Part shown: one piece after another, positions 1 to 9,196 of the stretch
Layout: each line of letters starts with the position of its first letter
How positions within the stretch are numbered: the first letter of the stretch is position 1
Origin: Methylobacillus flagellatus_A
GTDB lineage: Bacteria > Pseudomonadota > Gammaproteobacteria > Burkholderiales > Methylophilaceae
DNA: 64,000 bases
Direction: 5' to 3' (one strand)
Assembly: GCF_031344055.1 (NCBI RefSeq)
Contig: NZ_JADBEN010000003.1
Program-made: the position numbers and the translations under genes
The notes under the pieces: model-generated
Databases searched by the model: none
What the model saw: the letters and a program-made list of their open reading frames with translations, nothing else
What the model was told of the DNA's origin: nothing

Positions 1-237
1 AGTTGGCGTATTGCTTTAGCTGAGATTTATTCTATTTTCCGAAACGAACCTAAAAAAATTGGTAAACGTGCAGGGAGATTCATTGAGCCTTCTTTTCACC
101 ACAGCCAACCACAAGTTGATAACGAGAAAATTGCAATTAACCACAGTGAATCCAATACCCAACCTGAAGAGGAATCTCCTCCAACTATTGCATTCACAAC
201 CCGAGTTATTAAACGTCCAGGAGGCTATGATGAATAA
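1..237 (+). CDS. TnsB/TniA-type transposase, C-terminal end (partial)
   Basis: Frame 1 is open from the window edge to a TAA at 235-237 and gives 78 residues beginning SWRIALAEIYSIFRN. The segment is basic at first and then acidic and proline-rich, which fits the flexible C-terminal tail that TnsB-family transposases use to contact TnsC. The catalytic DDE domain is upstream and not visible, so the assignment rests mainly on position: it overlaps the start of a TnsC/TniB ATPase gene, which is followed by tniQ. An AGGAGG at 219-224, inside this gene, is the ribosome site for the next one, so the two are translationally coupled. Confidence 0.6.
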   Translation, partial: SWRIALAEIYSIFRNEPKKIGKRAGRFIEPSFHHSQPQVDNEKIAINHSESNTQPEEESPPTIAFTTRVIKRPGGYDE

Positions 238-1240
238 TTTCACCTTAGCTGACAATGTAGAAAAGCTCGTTGTTGAACATAGTGCTTATAAAACCGCCTT
301 AAAAAAACTACATGATGTCTATGAGAACTCCGTACGCGGCTCAAGACATAACTCTGTTGCGATCATTGGTGAGTCTGGTACAGGAAAGTCCACACTAATT
401 TATGACCTTCTAACTAAAGTTCCAAAAACAAAGAACGATGATGGTTGGTATATCCCTATCCTGTATATCTCATTACCAAACACTCCCAATCTTAAAAATA
501 CTTACGAGAAAATTCTCAAAGAATTAGGAGATCCTATTTATTTAAAAGGAACATTAAGCGATAAGCTACAAAGAATACTCATCCTATTAAGAGTATGTCA
601 GACAAAAATAATCATCATTGATGAATATCAACGTTTGGTTGATAGGCAAACCAAGAAAAAAATTCTCGATATCAGTGAAATGGCTAAAGACTTTATGGAT
701 ATGGATATCGGCATCATCGTATCCGGATTACCCTCTTGCGAGGCTGTCATTTTGGAAAGCAGCCAGTTTAAACGCAGAATGTTGTCTAGCGTATACCTCA
801 AAAGATTTAATATTAGTAAGAATAGCGACACGATTGAGTTGAAAATCATTTTGGACGCATATCAGAGAACACTAGAGCAATCATTTGAAAATATTCCAGT
901 ACTTTCATCACCGCATTTCGTTAATGCATTTTTCTGTGCCAGTGGTGGATTCATCGGATATGTTTCAAAAATCATTACCCAGACTGTCATTTCTGCGGTT
1001 AAGTCAAAAAAACGATCACTAGAATGGAAGGATTTTTCTAATGCTTGGAAATACAGTGTGCCTGACCACACTGTATGGAGTCACGCGGGCGATCCTTTTT
1101 CTCCAAACTTTGAACTCGGACAAATACCAGACTATATCAAGTTGGCTCACCAGGTAGGTTGGGATGAGGTTAAAAACAATCCAAATTTTGCTAAGAGTTC
1201 TAGACGTAGGACCAGGCCTGATGAGGTGTTCCAGAAATGA
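230..1240 (+). CDS. tniB: TnsC/TniB-family AAA+ transposition ATPase
   Basis: This 336-residue protein is the ATP-dependent regulator that links target selection (TniQ/TnsD) to the transposase in Tn7-like elements. The Walker A motif GESGTGKST is at residues 47-55 and the Walker B IIIIDEY at about 127-133, followed by a conserved-looking sensor stretch (GIIVSGLPS). I chose the second of two adjacent ATGs (227 and 230) because AGGAGG at 219-224 then has a 5-base spacer. The open frame extends back to 59, but that part overlaps the transposase frame. The 3' end overlaps tniQ by four bases (ATGA). The length suits TniB/TnsC-like proteins, which are shorter than classic Tn7 TnsC. Confidence 0.85.
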   Translation: MNNFTLADNVEKLVVEHSAYKTALKKLHDVYENSVRGSRHNSVAIIGESGTGKSTLIYDLLTKVPKTKNDDGWYIPILYISLPNTPNLKNTYEKILKELGDPIYLKGTLSDKLQRILILLRVCQTKIIIIDEYQRLVDRQTKKKILDISEMAKDFMDMDIGIIVSGLPSCEAVILESSQFKRRMLSSVYLKRFNISKNSDTIELKIILDAYQRTLEQSFENIPVLSSPHFVNAFFCASGGFIGYVSKIITQTVISAVKSKKRSLEWKDFSNAWKYSVPDHTVWSHAGDPFSPNFELGQIPDYIKLAHQVGWDEVKNNPNFAKSSRRRTRPDEVFQK

Positions 1241-2769
1241 AAACATTAGTTGTAACGCCGAGGCCGTTCCCTTACGAAAGCTTCCCAGGATATCTATTGC
1301 GCCTATCAGAATCCAATGGATATACAAAACCCTCTTTGATCTTGACATATGCAGGTATCGACAATGATCACTTTACCATCAACCCCAGTGTTTACTCTTC
1401 ATTGAGCAAAGTACTTGGTTTTAATCTTGCAGATTATTTTTCAAGCTCAGACCACAATAAGTATGCATCTTTAGCCCAGGATATTGAAATTTCAGATGTC
1501 TATATGGGCAGCAACTCCCCACGACTTTGTCCAATTTGCATCCAACAGAATGGATACCACCATAATTTCTTTGATACCAAATATGCAATTGGATGCCCGG
1601 ATCATGCTCTATCATTTAAGCGACAATGCCCTACTTGCGATAGAAAATTGAAATGGAACAGACCGGGTCTATTGAAATGTAACTGTGGACATACACTTGA
1701 ACACATCAACCGCGAATTACCAGCTGATCTCACTCAAGTACTGCATTTGATAAAATGGAGGTTATATAAGGATGAACAATCTTTAACTAAAATATCAGCC
1801 TCAGGTTATCCATTAGAACACTTGTTAAATCTCGACCTGAATGCGTTCCTCAGTATTTTCAGGCGATTGGAGATTCGGCCCCAACTACATATACAGAACT
1901 CAAGTTATAGTACAGCTAGGGAAAGGTCTCTTGAAGCTGCACATGCACTTCTCCACAATTGGCCAAATGGATTTTGGGACTATCTTGAGAATCATGCGGT
2001 TGAACCTGATTCCTCTCTGAATATAACAACGCAATTCCGCACGTTTTATTATGCGTTTTGCTTAGCTGGCCAAAGAAATAAACCTATTGCTTTCCTTCAT
2101 AAAAGCTTCATAGACTTTGGCAATCAGCGCTGGAAGAAATCTACCCTGGACAAACGGTCCTTGAAGCGTGCAGATTTAATACCCAATATAATGGGCATCA
2201 ACGCTCTAGCTGATTACTTAAAGGTAACCAAACCAACCGTCATGCAATACATGAAGGATGGTGTCATTTCAGGTAAGAAAATTAAAGCTGGTGCTAGTGT
2301 CCGCTATATTTTTGATGTCAGCTCACTTCCATTCTTACCCTCTGAAGGGGAATCGCTAGATCAAAGGCACGCTGCTGCTTGGTTGAAGATATCAGTGAAT
2401 CTACTTAAAGCTTTAAAGGCAGAACGAGTATTAATCTTGGACAGGCTCGCCGTGGGTACCCACGGATATAACCTTCTATCTTTACAAGGCTTCCTGGATA
2501 GAGTGATAAGCACGGTAGTCAAATCGCGTAGAAACAATAATGGTGCCGCAGTCACGCTGCAAGATATCTTGCAGAAGAAACACATCCAGCATACTGCGAT
2601 CGCCAAACTCATTGGTCTAACCTTGAACGGAGAGATTATTCCCGTTGCTGGTACAAATCTGCCTAGCTTAACTTTCTTGATTGATGATCTTCAGAAACTG
2701 CAGCTGCGCCACAATTTGAATTTCCTAACTGGTAAGATTCATCTTGAAACGTCAAAATCGCTCTTTTAG
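1237..2769 (+). CDS. tniQ: TniQ/TnsD-family target-site selector
   Basis: The 510-residue product has the N-terminal TniQ signature (PYESFPGYLLRLSESNGY) and zinc-ligand clusters: C98/C101, C120/H123, C131/C134 and C148/C150. TniQ and TnsD proteins recognise the attachment site or bridge a targeting factor to TnsC. At 510 residues it is longer than the minimal TniQ of Tn5053-like elements or CRISPR-associated transposons, so it probably binds DNA itself. In support, two stretches in the C-terminal half resemble small helix-turn-helix units, near residues 325-350 (GINALADYLKVTKPTVMQYM) and about 380-405. It starts on an ATG overlapping the tniB stop. The natural target site is unknown from this window. 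Confidence 0.85.
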   Translation: MKTLVVTPRPFPYESFPGYLLRLSESNGYTKPSLILTYAGIDNDHFTINPSVYSSLSKVLGFNLADYFSSSDHNKYASLAQDIEISDVYMGSNSPRLCPICIQQNGYHHNFFDTKYAIGCPDHALSFKRQCPTCDRKLKWNRPGLLKCNCGHTLEHINRELPADLTQVLHLIKWRLYKDEQSLTKISASGYPLEHLLNLDLNAFLSIFRRLEIRPQLHIQNSSYSTARERSLEAAHALLHNWPNGFWDYLENHAVEPDSSLNITTQFRTFYYAFCLAGQRNKPIAFLHKSFIDFGNQRWKKSTLDKRSLKRADLIPNIMGINALADYLKVTKPTVMQYMKDGVISGKKIKAGASVRYIFDVSSLPFLPSEGESLDQRHAAAWLKISVNLLKALKAERVLILDRLAVGTHGYNLLSLQGFLDRVISTVVKSRRNNNGAAVTLQDILQKKHIQHTAIAKLIGLTLNGEIIPVAGTNLPSLTFLIDDLQKLQLRHNLNFLTGKIHLETSKSLF

Positions 2770-2845
2770 ATCAATGTACACCACATGCCTAATAACTTTG
2801 ATCTATAAAAAGCTCGAATTTGCACCTAGGCCATAAGTGATCATC

Positions 2846-3316
2846 ATGCGAACAAGACTACCCATCCCGGCAACATGGCAAGACTTTGAGGCGTTGTGTC
2901 ACCAGCTTTGGAAACAAGTTTGGTCTGATCCGAACGCACAGCTTAATGGCCGATCGGGCCAGGCGCAGGCAGGCGTAGATGTTTGGGGCAAACCCATGTA
3001 CACCGCACATTTGGCGGGCGTTCAATGCAAAGACAAAAACGGCTTCCTAGGCAGCAAGCTAACCGAGGCAGAACTCCTAAATGAGTGCGCAAAGGCAAAG
3101 ACCTTTGCTCCCACCCTTGATGTGTTCACCATGGCGACAACAGCGCCGAGAGATGCGCCACTCCAGGAGGTAGCGCGCTTACTTAACGACGGGGGTGCTT
3201 ATCCTTTCCAGGTCCATGTTTGGTCGTGGGACGACATTGAGGCTGAAGTTGCCTCTCGCCCAAGTTTAGACGACGTTCATGCAACGTGGATTTATTATGC
3301 AAGTATGCAAATATAA
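2846..3316 (+). CDS. PD-(D/E)XK nuclease-domain protein, apparently lacking its partner module
   Basis: The product is 156 residues long from the ATG at 2846 (an in-frame GTG lies at 2837). It resembles the restriction-endonuclease-like N-terminal domain found in large conflict and anti-phage proteins: WQDFEALCHQLW forms the first helix, then GRSGQAQAGVDVWG carries the active-site Asp (D45) and GVQCKDK supplies the Q-x-K pair (Q60, K62). It continues through the usual LTEAELLNE and TTAPRDA segments to HVWSWDDIE. In that family the nuclease is normally followed by an NTPase, TPR or other sensor region, but here the frame stops at 3316. It may be a solo nuclease or a truncated remnant. The gene follows tniQ by 76 bases and looks like transposon cargo. 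Confidence 0.6.
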   Translation: MRTRLPIPATWQDFEALCHQLWKQVWSDPNAQLNGRSGQAQAGVDVWGKPMYTAHLAGVQCKDKNGFLGSKLTEAELLNECAKAKTFAPTLDVFTMATTAPRDAPLQEVARLLNDGGAYPFQVHVWSWDDIEAEVASRPSLDDVHATWIYYASMQI

Positions 3317-3342
3317 AAATTAGCCAACATATAGCTGATCCT

Positions 3343-3453
3343 ATGACCAACTCAATACTTATGAGCGCTTTACGTGAGGTGTGGGATGGAACTGAGAATC
3401 ATGCCAAGGCAATCGCCAAAGTAATTAAGGCTTTATCTGGGATGAAAGATTAA
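3343..3453 (+). CDS. Possible 36-residue ORF, unrecognised
   Basis: A short open frame MTNSILMSALREVWDGTENH... ends in TAA at 3451-3453, just after the truncated nuclease gene and in a different frame. There is no good Shine-Dalgarno sequence, but the amphipathic composition looks coding-like. It could be a small protein of its own or a leftover of the C-terminal part of the nuclease protein. The remaining 3454-3702 holds only the inverted repeat noted separately. Confidence 0.2.
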   Translation: MTNSILMSALREVWDGTENHAKAIAKVIKALSGMKD

Positions 3454-3642
3454 AGATATCTCTAACAAATCATATCCCAAGGTCGGAACCATTCAAGTCC
3501 TAGTCTTCGCCTCATTACGCGAAAGAATCGCTAATCACTTGCTCTGCAGATGAGCCCAAGAGAACTACAGGCCATTCCTTCACGAGCTAGGAGTAATTGC
3601 AGTAGCTAATCCTGAAGCGAGCTTCGGGGGGTTGGGCATTGG

Positions 3643-3686
3643 TGAGCGTTAGTGACATAACGTAAGTTGCGAAAAACTAGCGCTCA
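3643..3686. repeat. Spaced inverted repeat downstream of the SIR2 gene
   Basis: TGAGCGTTAGT at 3643-3653 is matched by ACTAGCGCTCA at 3676-3686, with 10 of 11 positions complementary and a 22-base spacer. It lies 16 bases past the stop of the leftward SIR2 gene. Without a U-tract directly after the second arm it is a poor intrinsic terminator; it could be a regulator or recombinase site. A smaller hairpin, GAAGCGAGCTTC, lies just to the left at 3613-3624. Confidence 0.4.
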
Positions 3687-3702
3687 TCTCCGAGCTCACA
3701 AT

Positions 3703-6700
3703 TTAGAACTTTTTAGAGTAACTAAAAAGTCGTATAAAGATAGGATCTTGCGCAAGGCTCGGTGCTGACTCCTCAATTTGTAAAATGCACGACTTCAGCT
3801 CTGGTGGAATCCATGCTTGATCACTAACAATTGCATTCAACAGTTGCAATGATTCTTTAGGGAATCGTCTACATAAATTTTGTTCGTATAATCGAGCGAT
3901 TACATAATGCAAACTCTGAACAGGCATCAACCAATTCATAACCTCAGCTACGGCTGCTGGGAATTCATTTCCAGCAGCAATAGTTAGTCGTGCTAACGAT
4001 CCAGAAATATTCGGTGTCGCCGCATCAAGGGATTTTGGCCAAACATTATGCCAAAATGGAATAATCCGGTTTTTCCAGTAATCTTCCCGCTGATCAGCGA
4101 CACTTTCAAGCGCTTGGTAAAGTACTTGGGCAGAAGTTTCGAGAGCCTCTTTAGAAAGAACAGAGAACGCAGATCGAAAATCTTCTACCGAAAATCCATC
4201 TGCAGGGCCCAATGCCACGTAGGTCAAAAATGAAGAAAATTGCTGACGATGCTCACTCAATTCAGAATAATGATTTGCACTCTCCAGCAAATCAGGTTTT
4301 ATTGCAGTTATTAAAGGTTGATACAAGCGAGGAGACGACATAAAACCTTCCCAAGCACTTCTAGCCTCATGAGGATTATTCCAAGAGAACAATGGCAAAA
4401 GGTGCTCCTCAGCCCATGAACGATCTACACGGAAAAATGCAATTACTTGTGTGGCTATTATTACCCTTCCATGTCGGTATTTTTGTATTCCAACATCACA
4501 AATCATCGTTAATATTGACTTAATATCCATAGGCAATTGCTCGTTGTCATTAGGATTCGTCTTGAACCATAATGTTATCAGCGCTTGTGTAACATGACCG
4601 ACTGGATGATTAAGAGCCTCCAAAACAGGCTCATTTATTGATTCACCGTTTTTTGTAATTCCAGAATTTACAGAAATAGGTAGCAATAGTATGCGACTAA
4701 GAAGGTCAATCAAGATCTTCTCTTGGTTCAAAACCTTTTTTGATACAGCTTGAACCCACCAAGTAATACTATAAATAATTTCAAGCATTACATCATCGGG
4801 CATTGTTTTAAAGAGTGTTGCAGAAAATCGCCATGAGCGTATTACCATTTCCTCCTCAGCCCATACTTGCAGAGCCTCACGCCAACGATCAGCTGGCCAA
4901 ATATTTTGGTTAGCCAGATCATATAATGCGAAAAAACTATGGAAGAAACGTGTACGGCAAACGTCACGCCAAGTATCCTCATAGAGAAGGTTATCCTGAC
5001 TTATAGGCTTAGTTAACCATCGCTTCAGCTCTTCCCGCTTACGTGGTGCTATGTCTATGTCCCGACTGTCCTCGAAATCTGGATCCCCCGTACCGCTCAT
5101 CCAATGGGAGAATTCGTCTTTATCATGTGGGGCTAATTTCCATTCGGGATTTTCCTGGGATATTTTTGTTAATTTTTTTTCTGCTTTTGGCCCTAATCTT
5201 CGTCCTGATATCTTTAGCTTCGATAAATACAACCAGATATTGCGAATAGTCAGCCGTTCCCAATGCTCCGCTTCCAAACCATCTCTGAACATTTTTCGGG
5301 GAGGCCCAGCCAAAATTGCAGACTCAAGTTGATCTAGGGCATCATCGGACAAAGCCTTTCCTTGAAGCACAATTAGCCTGAGTACTTCCCGCTTGGTTTC
5401 TATGGACCACAACCACCACCCATGATCATTTATCAACCACCTAACCCATTGATCTGTTGAAATACAATCATCCTTATTGGATGCAAAGAGTGCTAATCTT
5501 TTGAATGTGGGATATGGAAGTTCGAACCAAATCTGAGCGATTTTTGTTGCACGGGACGTATCTTGTTCCCATATAGCAAGCCATGCGTCACGCAGTAGCT
5601 CTATTAGAACCACCCAGTCATGGAATCCACGGTTTTGCCAATGGGGCGAGATTGATGGTAAGTCCCATTGCGAACGGTCACTTAGATCATCACCTCCCCC
5701 TAACTCATGGAACAGATCCAGCGTATCTCGTAGTAACTGCTGCAAATCATCAAATAAAAGAGGAAGTATTGATTTAAAATATTCTTGCTTATTGACATCA
5801 AAAAAAACTGCACCAACATCTTCTGATTCAAGGACAACTTCCCAGTCCACTAGCTGCTTGATTTGTGATGGAGACTGATTTTCGTTCTCATTATGGGTGC
5901 GCCATGGTTTCTTCAAAAGAACCTTGGGAGAAAGTAAACTGCGAAACTCCAAGCGCAAAGAGGTTGTTAGACCCTCATACTTTAATCTTGTTTTCCAACT
6001 ATATAAATCTGAATTATTCCAAGGAGACTTTACTCTCCCACTCAATAGCAATCGCCATAATATCCTCATGAGAGGACTAGGAATAGCCATAGGTGATTGT
6101 GAGAAAATTTCATCCAACTCCGCCGTCTTTCCATCCTTCTTCAATGACGAAAATTTTTCAAGTTCACTTTCTATTAACCACTGCCATTTATGGTGTATTT
6201 TTCCTCCTTGACTTGCAATCCATATAATAAGTTGAGGATCATTTAAGTGCCGCGTAAGCCATCGAGCGATTTGGAACATCACTTCGTCCCAATCACTGCA
6301 GATTGCACTAGAGGAAACTAACAACATGTGTGGGGCACGATCGTATGGTGCTGGTCTTTGAACGATGCTAAAGCGCAACTTTTCATTAACCTTACTGTGT
6401 GGTGGTACTCCAAAGCGAGGGAGGTCGACTTGTGCAAAGTCTCTGTTAGAAAATGCCTTTGTCAACCAATCTAATGATGGGGTTGGAGTGAAATCGGCAA
6501 AAAATCTAGCTGGCAAGCCTGATTTGTCCGACAAAGCCCAGAGAACTCTACCTATAAAATTATCCTGCTGCGTACTATCTTGTGGCAACGTCCGACAATG
6601 CTTAACAACAATAGCCTCTTTTCCTTGCACCCCATCCCGGTAAGTTTCGGCCCAAGCGTGTAATGTGTCATGCAGCGCTGAGTGATCGTAACTGCCAGAA

Positions 6701-7521
6701 GGGACGTTATAAAGAATGGGAGTAACACCCTTGGCTTTCCATTCATTAGTTTTTCGATCCTCTTCTCCTGGGTAACAATCGGCCAATGCCCAAGCTTGGG
6801 GGGTATTTTCACCCAGCATCCGATCAGCTGCCAATGCATCCATCATGTAGCGTAAGACAGGGTCATTAATACTGTAGCCCACGAAGCAGACTACATAGTT
6901 GCGAAACAATTCACTAACGAACCTTGCAGCCCAACGTTCAGTTAGGTAAGCCAACCCAAAATCCCCACTAGTCACCACCAACCGGTTCAGTGCAGTTTCG
7001 TCCATGGACGCTGGTAATAGCCCATGTAAGAATACCAAACCATTCCAACGACTGTTTTTCGGAATAGGTAACATTGGGGCTGCATAACTTTGAAACGGTT
7101 GCTTTATACTTTTTGCAGCAGCGTGAAACGTGCGGTCAAAGTTAGTAGTAACCAATCGCAGCGCCCCATCACGGCTATGCGATAAGCGCAGCAATGCTGC
7201 CTGTGTATTTATGGCTCTTTTACGGCGGAGTTTCGGTTTTAATACCTGAGCAAGCTTGCTTCGAACTGCTATTCTTTGCCCAGGAATGCGGCGCTCCAGC
7301 AAATCCAATGTGGCATCGAATTGCCCTCGCTCAAAGACCTCACGCTCAATGTCTGAAAGTGAAGTTCCATTCAATCGATAGATTTCCTCAACCAAGCCCT
7401 TAAATCCCGGCAAGCCGGCTGGATATGAAATGCCCGCGCCGCAGAAAAAAACTACTCTGCCGTCTTCATGAGCTTGCAGGAGAGCATTAGGAATATCTGG
7501 GCCATTGGTTATGATCTGCAT
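3703..7521 (-). CDS. Large SIR2-domain protein with long C-terminal region, likely anti-phage NADase
   Basis: The 1272-residue protein begins with a SIR2 domain: the NAD-binding loop FFCGAGIS (about 25-32), TTNFD with the catalytic-type N127 (125-129), the candidate catalytic H166 in FLHG, and VGYSINDPVLRYMMDAL (214-230). The remaining roughly 1000 residues are alpha-helical and rich in Trp and Leu, with no recognisable nuclease, ATPase or membrane part. Proteins of this layout (SIR2 plus a long C-terminal domain such as DUF4020, and the defence-associated sirtuins Dsr1/Dsr2) deplete NAD on sensing phage and abort infection. That function is known for the family and inferred here. The C-terminal family is my best recollection. 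It lies on the minus strand behind the exonuclease unit with a 255-base gap, so it probably has its own promoter. Confidence 0.75.
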   Translation of the reverse strand: MQIITNGPDIPNALLQAHEDGRVVFFCGAGISYPAGLPGFKGLVEEIYRLNGTSLSDIEREVFERGQFDATLDLLERRIPGQRIAVRSKLAQVLKPKLRRKRAINTQAALLRLSHSRDGALRLVTTNFDRTFHAAAKSIKQPFQSYAAPMLPIPKNSRWNGLVFLHGLLPASMDETALNRLVVTSGDFGLAYLTERWAARFVSELFRNYVVCFVGYSINDPVLRYMMDALAADRMLGENTPQAWALADCYPGEEDRKTNEWKAKGVTPILYNVPSGSYDHSALHDTLHAWAETYRDGVQGKEAIVVKHCRTLPQDSTQQDNFIGRVLWALSDKSGLPARFFADFTPTPSLDWLTKAFSNRDFAQVDLPRFGVPPHSKVNEKLRFSIVQRPAPYDRAPHMLLVSSSAICSDWDEVMFQIARWLTRHLNDPQLIIWIASQGGKIHHKWQWLIESELEKFSSLKKDGKTAELDEIFSQSPMAIPSPLMRILWRLLLSGRVKSPWNNSDLYSWKTRLKYEGLTTSLRLEFRSLLSPKVLLKKPWRTHNENENQSPSQIKQLVDWEVVLESEDVGAVFFDVNKQEYFKSILPLLFDDLQQLLRDTLDLFHELGGGDDLSDRSQWDLPSISPHWQNRGFHDWVVLIELLRDAWLAIWEQDTSRATKIAQIWFELPYPTFKRLALFASNKDDCISTDQWVRWLINDHGWWLWSIETKREVLRLIVLQGKALSDDALDQLESAILAGPPRKMFRDGLEAEHWERLTIRNIWLYLSKLKISGRRLGPKAEKKLTKISQENPEWKLAPHDKDEFSHWMSGTGDPDFEDSRDIDIAPRKREELKRWLTKPISQDNLLYEDTWRDVCRTRFFHSFFALYDLANQNIWPADRWREALQVWAEEEMVIRSWRFSATLFKTMPDDVMLEIIYSITWWVQAVSKKVLNQEKILIDLLSRILLLPISVNSGITKNGESINEPVLEALNHPVGHVTQALITLWFKTNPNDNEQLPMDIKSILTMICDVGIQKYRHGRVIIATQVIAFFRVDRSWAEEHLLPLFSWNNPHEARSAWEGFMSSPRLYQPLITAIKPDLLESANHYSELSEHRQQFSSFLTYVALGPADGFSVEDFRSAFSVLSKEALETSAQVLYQALESVADQREDYWKNRIIPFWHNVWPKSLDAATPNISGSLARLTIAAGNEFPAAVAEVMNWLMPVQSLHYVIARLYEQNLCRRFPKESLQLLNAIVSDQAWIPPELKSCILQIEESAPSLAQDPIFIRLFSYSKKF

Positions 7522-7776
7522 GATTATCTATAATTTAATGATGGGGAAAATGTTAAGCATCGCATGAAATGAGGGCGGTCATAACTTAAAGCGAATGTTG
7601 GGAAACGACGTCTTTTGTACCGCAGCCTTTATTGCTCATTGGCCGAAGATCGATCAACCGCGCAGTCACTAGACTTCAGTTGGGAAAATTAGGGCCTTTT
7701 TTCTTTAACCGGATAGATTGCCCTGGTTCATAGTTGAGACTGGGGCCCATACTACTTGAAGTTAACTCCTATGTAA

Positions 7777-8538
7777 TTATGCGAAAGAACCCTCAAGCGC
7801 CAGCCTCAATACTTTTGTTACCTGAGCCTGCCCTTGCAGCGTTCCCATAAGTTTAATTGGTGCAACCCCACCAAGAGTCGGCAGAGGATTACTTAGCCAA
7901 TTTCGGAGCCACTTCCCAGAGTCAAACCCATTTACGATTGCCTCGGGATTAGAGTCCTTAACTGCTTGGTAAACCATATTAATTAAATAAGCATCTTTAA
8001 TCATCACCCATGGGAGCAACCGAGCGATGTTCTGAGCATCTGCTAGTGCTCTGTGGTGAGCCCCCTCCAGCTTGAGGCCAACTATCTGCAATGCAGTGGA
8101 CATGCCAACCTGTTTAATACTCCGTGCTTTGGCAAACGAGCCTTTGAGATTAACGTGTGGCAGATCTGCTAAAGGATTTCCGATATTGTGCCGAGAACAT
8201 TCGCGTTCAATCTGTCTGCGATCATAGGCGCCCCAACTTCCCCAACATTCACCAGGGTAACGACGGGAAAACTCTGATAACTCCGCAGCTACCGCGGGCC
8301 AGTATGGTGCCGCATCAATACTGTCTTGCTCAATATGAGTGAGTGATCGGCAAAAGGATGTCAGCTTGGGTCGCTCCAGCGGCTTCACGAAGCGCTGAAA
8401 GGTTTCGATGATTTCACCATTAGGCTTCGCCCATACCGCGCCCACCTCGATGATTTCCATCTGGTCCGGCGGAATTGTGCCTTGATCACAGCAAGTGGCC
8501 TCAAGATCAATAACAAGAATCGGGGTAGTCAAAAGCAA
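7777..8538 (-). CDS. DEDDh 3'-5' exonuclease, KapD/ERI-1-like
   Basis: The 253-residue protein has all the exonuclease motifs of the DnaQ-like fold: Exo I VIDLEATC with D11 and E13, EIIEVG shortly after, Exo II WGSWGAYDRRQ with D106, and Exo III HHRALADAQN with H162 and D167. The arrangement most resembles KapD and ERI-1-type nucleases, which act on RNA or short structured nucleic acids, rather than the polymerase III proofreading subunit. No ATG is available upstream; the start is a TTG at 8538 (or 8532) behind AGGA. It lies 45 bases downstream of another exonuclease gene on the same strand, and the two are probably co-transcribed. The target nucleic acid cannot be read from the sequence. 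Confidence 0.8.
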   Translation of the reverse strand: MLLTTPILVIDLEATCCDQGTIPPDQMEIIEVGAVWAKPNGEIIETFQRFVKPLERPKLTSFCRSLTHIEQDSIDAAPYWPAVAAELSEFSRRYPGECWGSWGAYDRRQIERECSRHNIGNPLADLPHVNLKGSFAKARSIKQVGMSTALQIVGLKLEGAHHRALADAQNIARLLPWVMIKDAYLINMVYQAVKDSNPEAIVNGFDSGKWLRNWLSNPLPTLGGVAPIKLMGTLQGQAQVTKVLRLALEGSFA

Positions 8539-8583
8539 GTTTTCCTATTTATCTCATGGGTATTAGATGGCAAGTAGTTCCCT

Positions 8584-9168
8584 TTAGGACCTTTGTCTCT
8601 CGGCACTTTCTACCAACCACACTTCACGATTCACCCTGGCATCATCCATTGCATGATGCCTCCTAAAACGCTGCGTTGCATACATCTGTTCCACATACCT
8701 GAAGCGCCTAGAAACTGATGCTTCTTCTGTTGGAAGACATGATCTAGGTGTACGGGATAGAAGGTCTGGCCAAACATGCTCATGAAATAGCTCAACTACA
8801 AAATGCCAGTCATATGACGGGGCATCTGACCATAGCTCGGTATGCTTTCCGCCCTGCTCAAGCCATTGTGTTAACAAGTCTCTACATTGCGTTGCACTCA
8901 CTCGCGCATAGATAGCGGTTAAGTCCAAGACCTCGGGTAATTCAGGAGCGTCTAGGAGAGGAAGCACACCCGCATGTACAAAATCACTACATTGCTCAAG
9001 TGTGTAAGTGTCCGTCAGCTCAGCATAGAAGGTCCGCTTCCCATCTTCCGTTATTAATCCAATACTGATGAGGGCTGGATCCTGAGCAATACCCAGCAGG
9101 TCAGTAAACTCAGTATCGAAAAACACCTTAGTTGATAGGGATCGATCACCACTACTATGCTTAGTCAC
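8584..9168 (-). CDS. Rv2179c-like 3'-5' exoribonuclease
   Basis: From a GTG at 9168 (GGTGGAG, 8-base spacer) the product is 194 residues. It opens with VFFDTEFT (D18, E20), has WSDAPSYDWHF in the middle (D120) and ends with HHAMDDARVNREVW (H171, D176). This is the DEDDh pattern of Rv2179c of Mycobacterium tuberculosis, a family that trims 3' ends of RNA. The frame is open to 9264, but that extension overlaps the upstream gene and lacks a ribosome site. It is the middle gene of a three-gene leftward unit, unrelated in detail to the second exonuclease that follows. Two different DEDDh nucleases side by side in cargo suggests a joint role in nucleic-acid degradation. Confidence 0.7.
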   Translation of the reverse strand: MTKHSSGDRSLSTKVFFDTEFTDLLGIAQDPALISIGLITEDGKRTFYAELTDTYTLEQCSDFVHAGVLPLLDAPELPEVLDLTAIYARVSATQCRDLLTQWLEQGGKHTELWSDAPSYDWHFVVELFHEHVWPDLLSRTPRSCLPTEEASVSRRFRYVEQMYATQRFRRHHAMDDARVNREVWLVESAERQRS

Positions 9169-9196
9169 TTTGCTTACTCCACCTGAGCCATACCAT

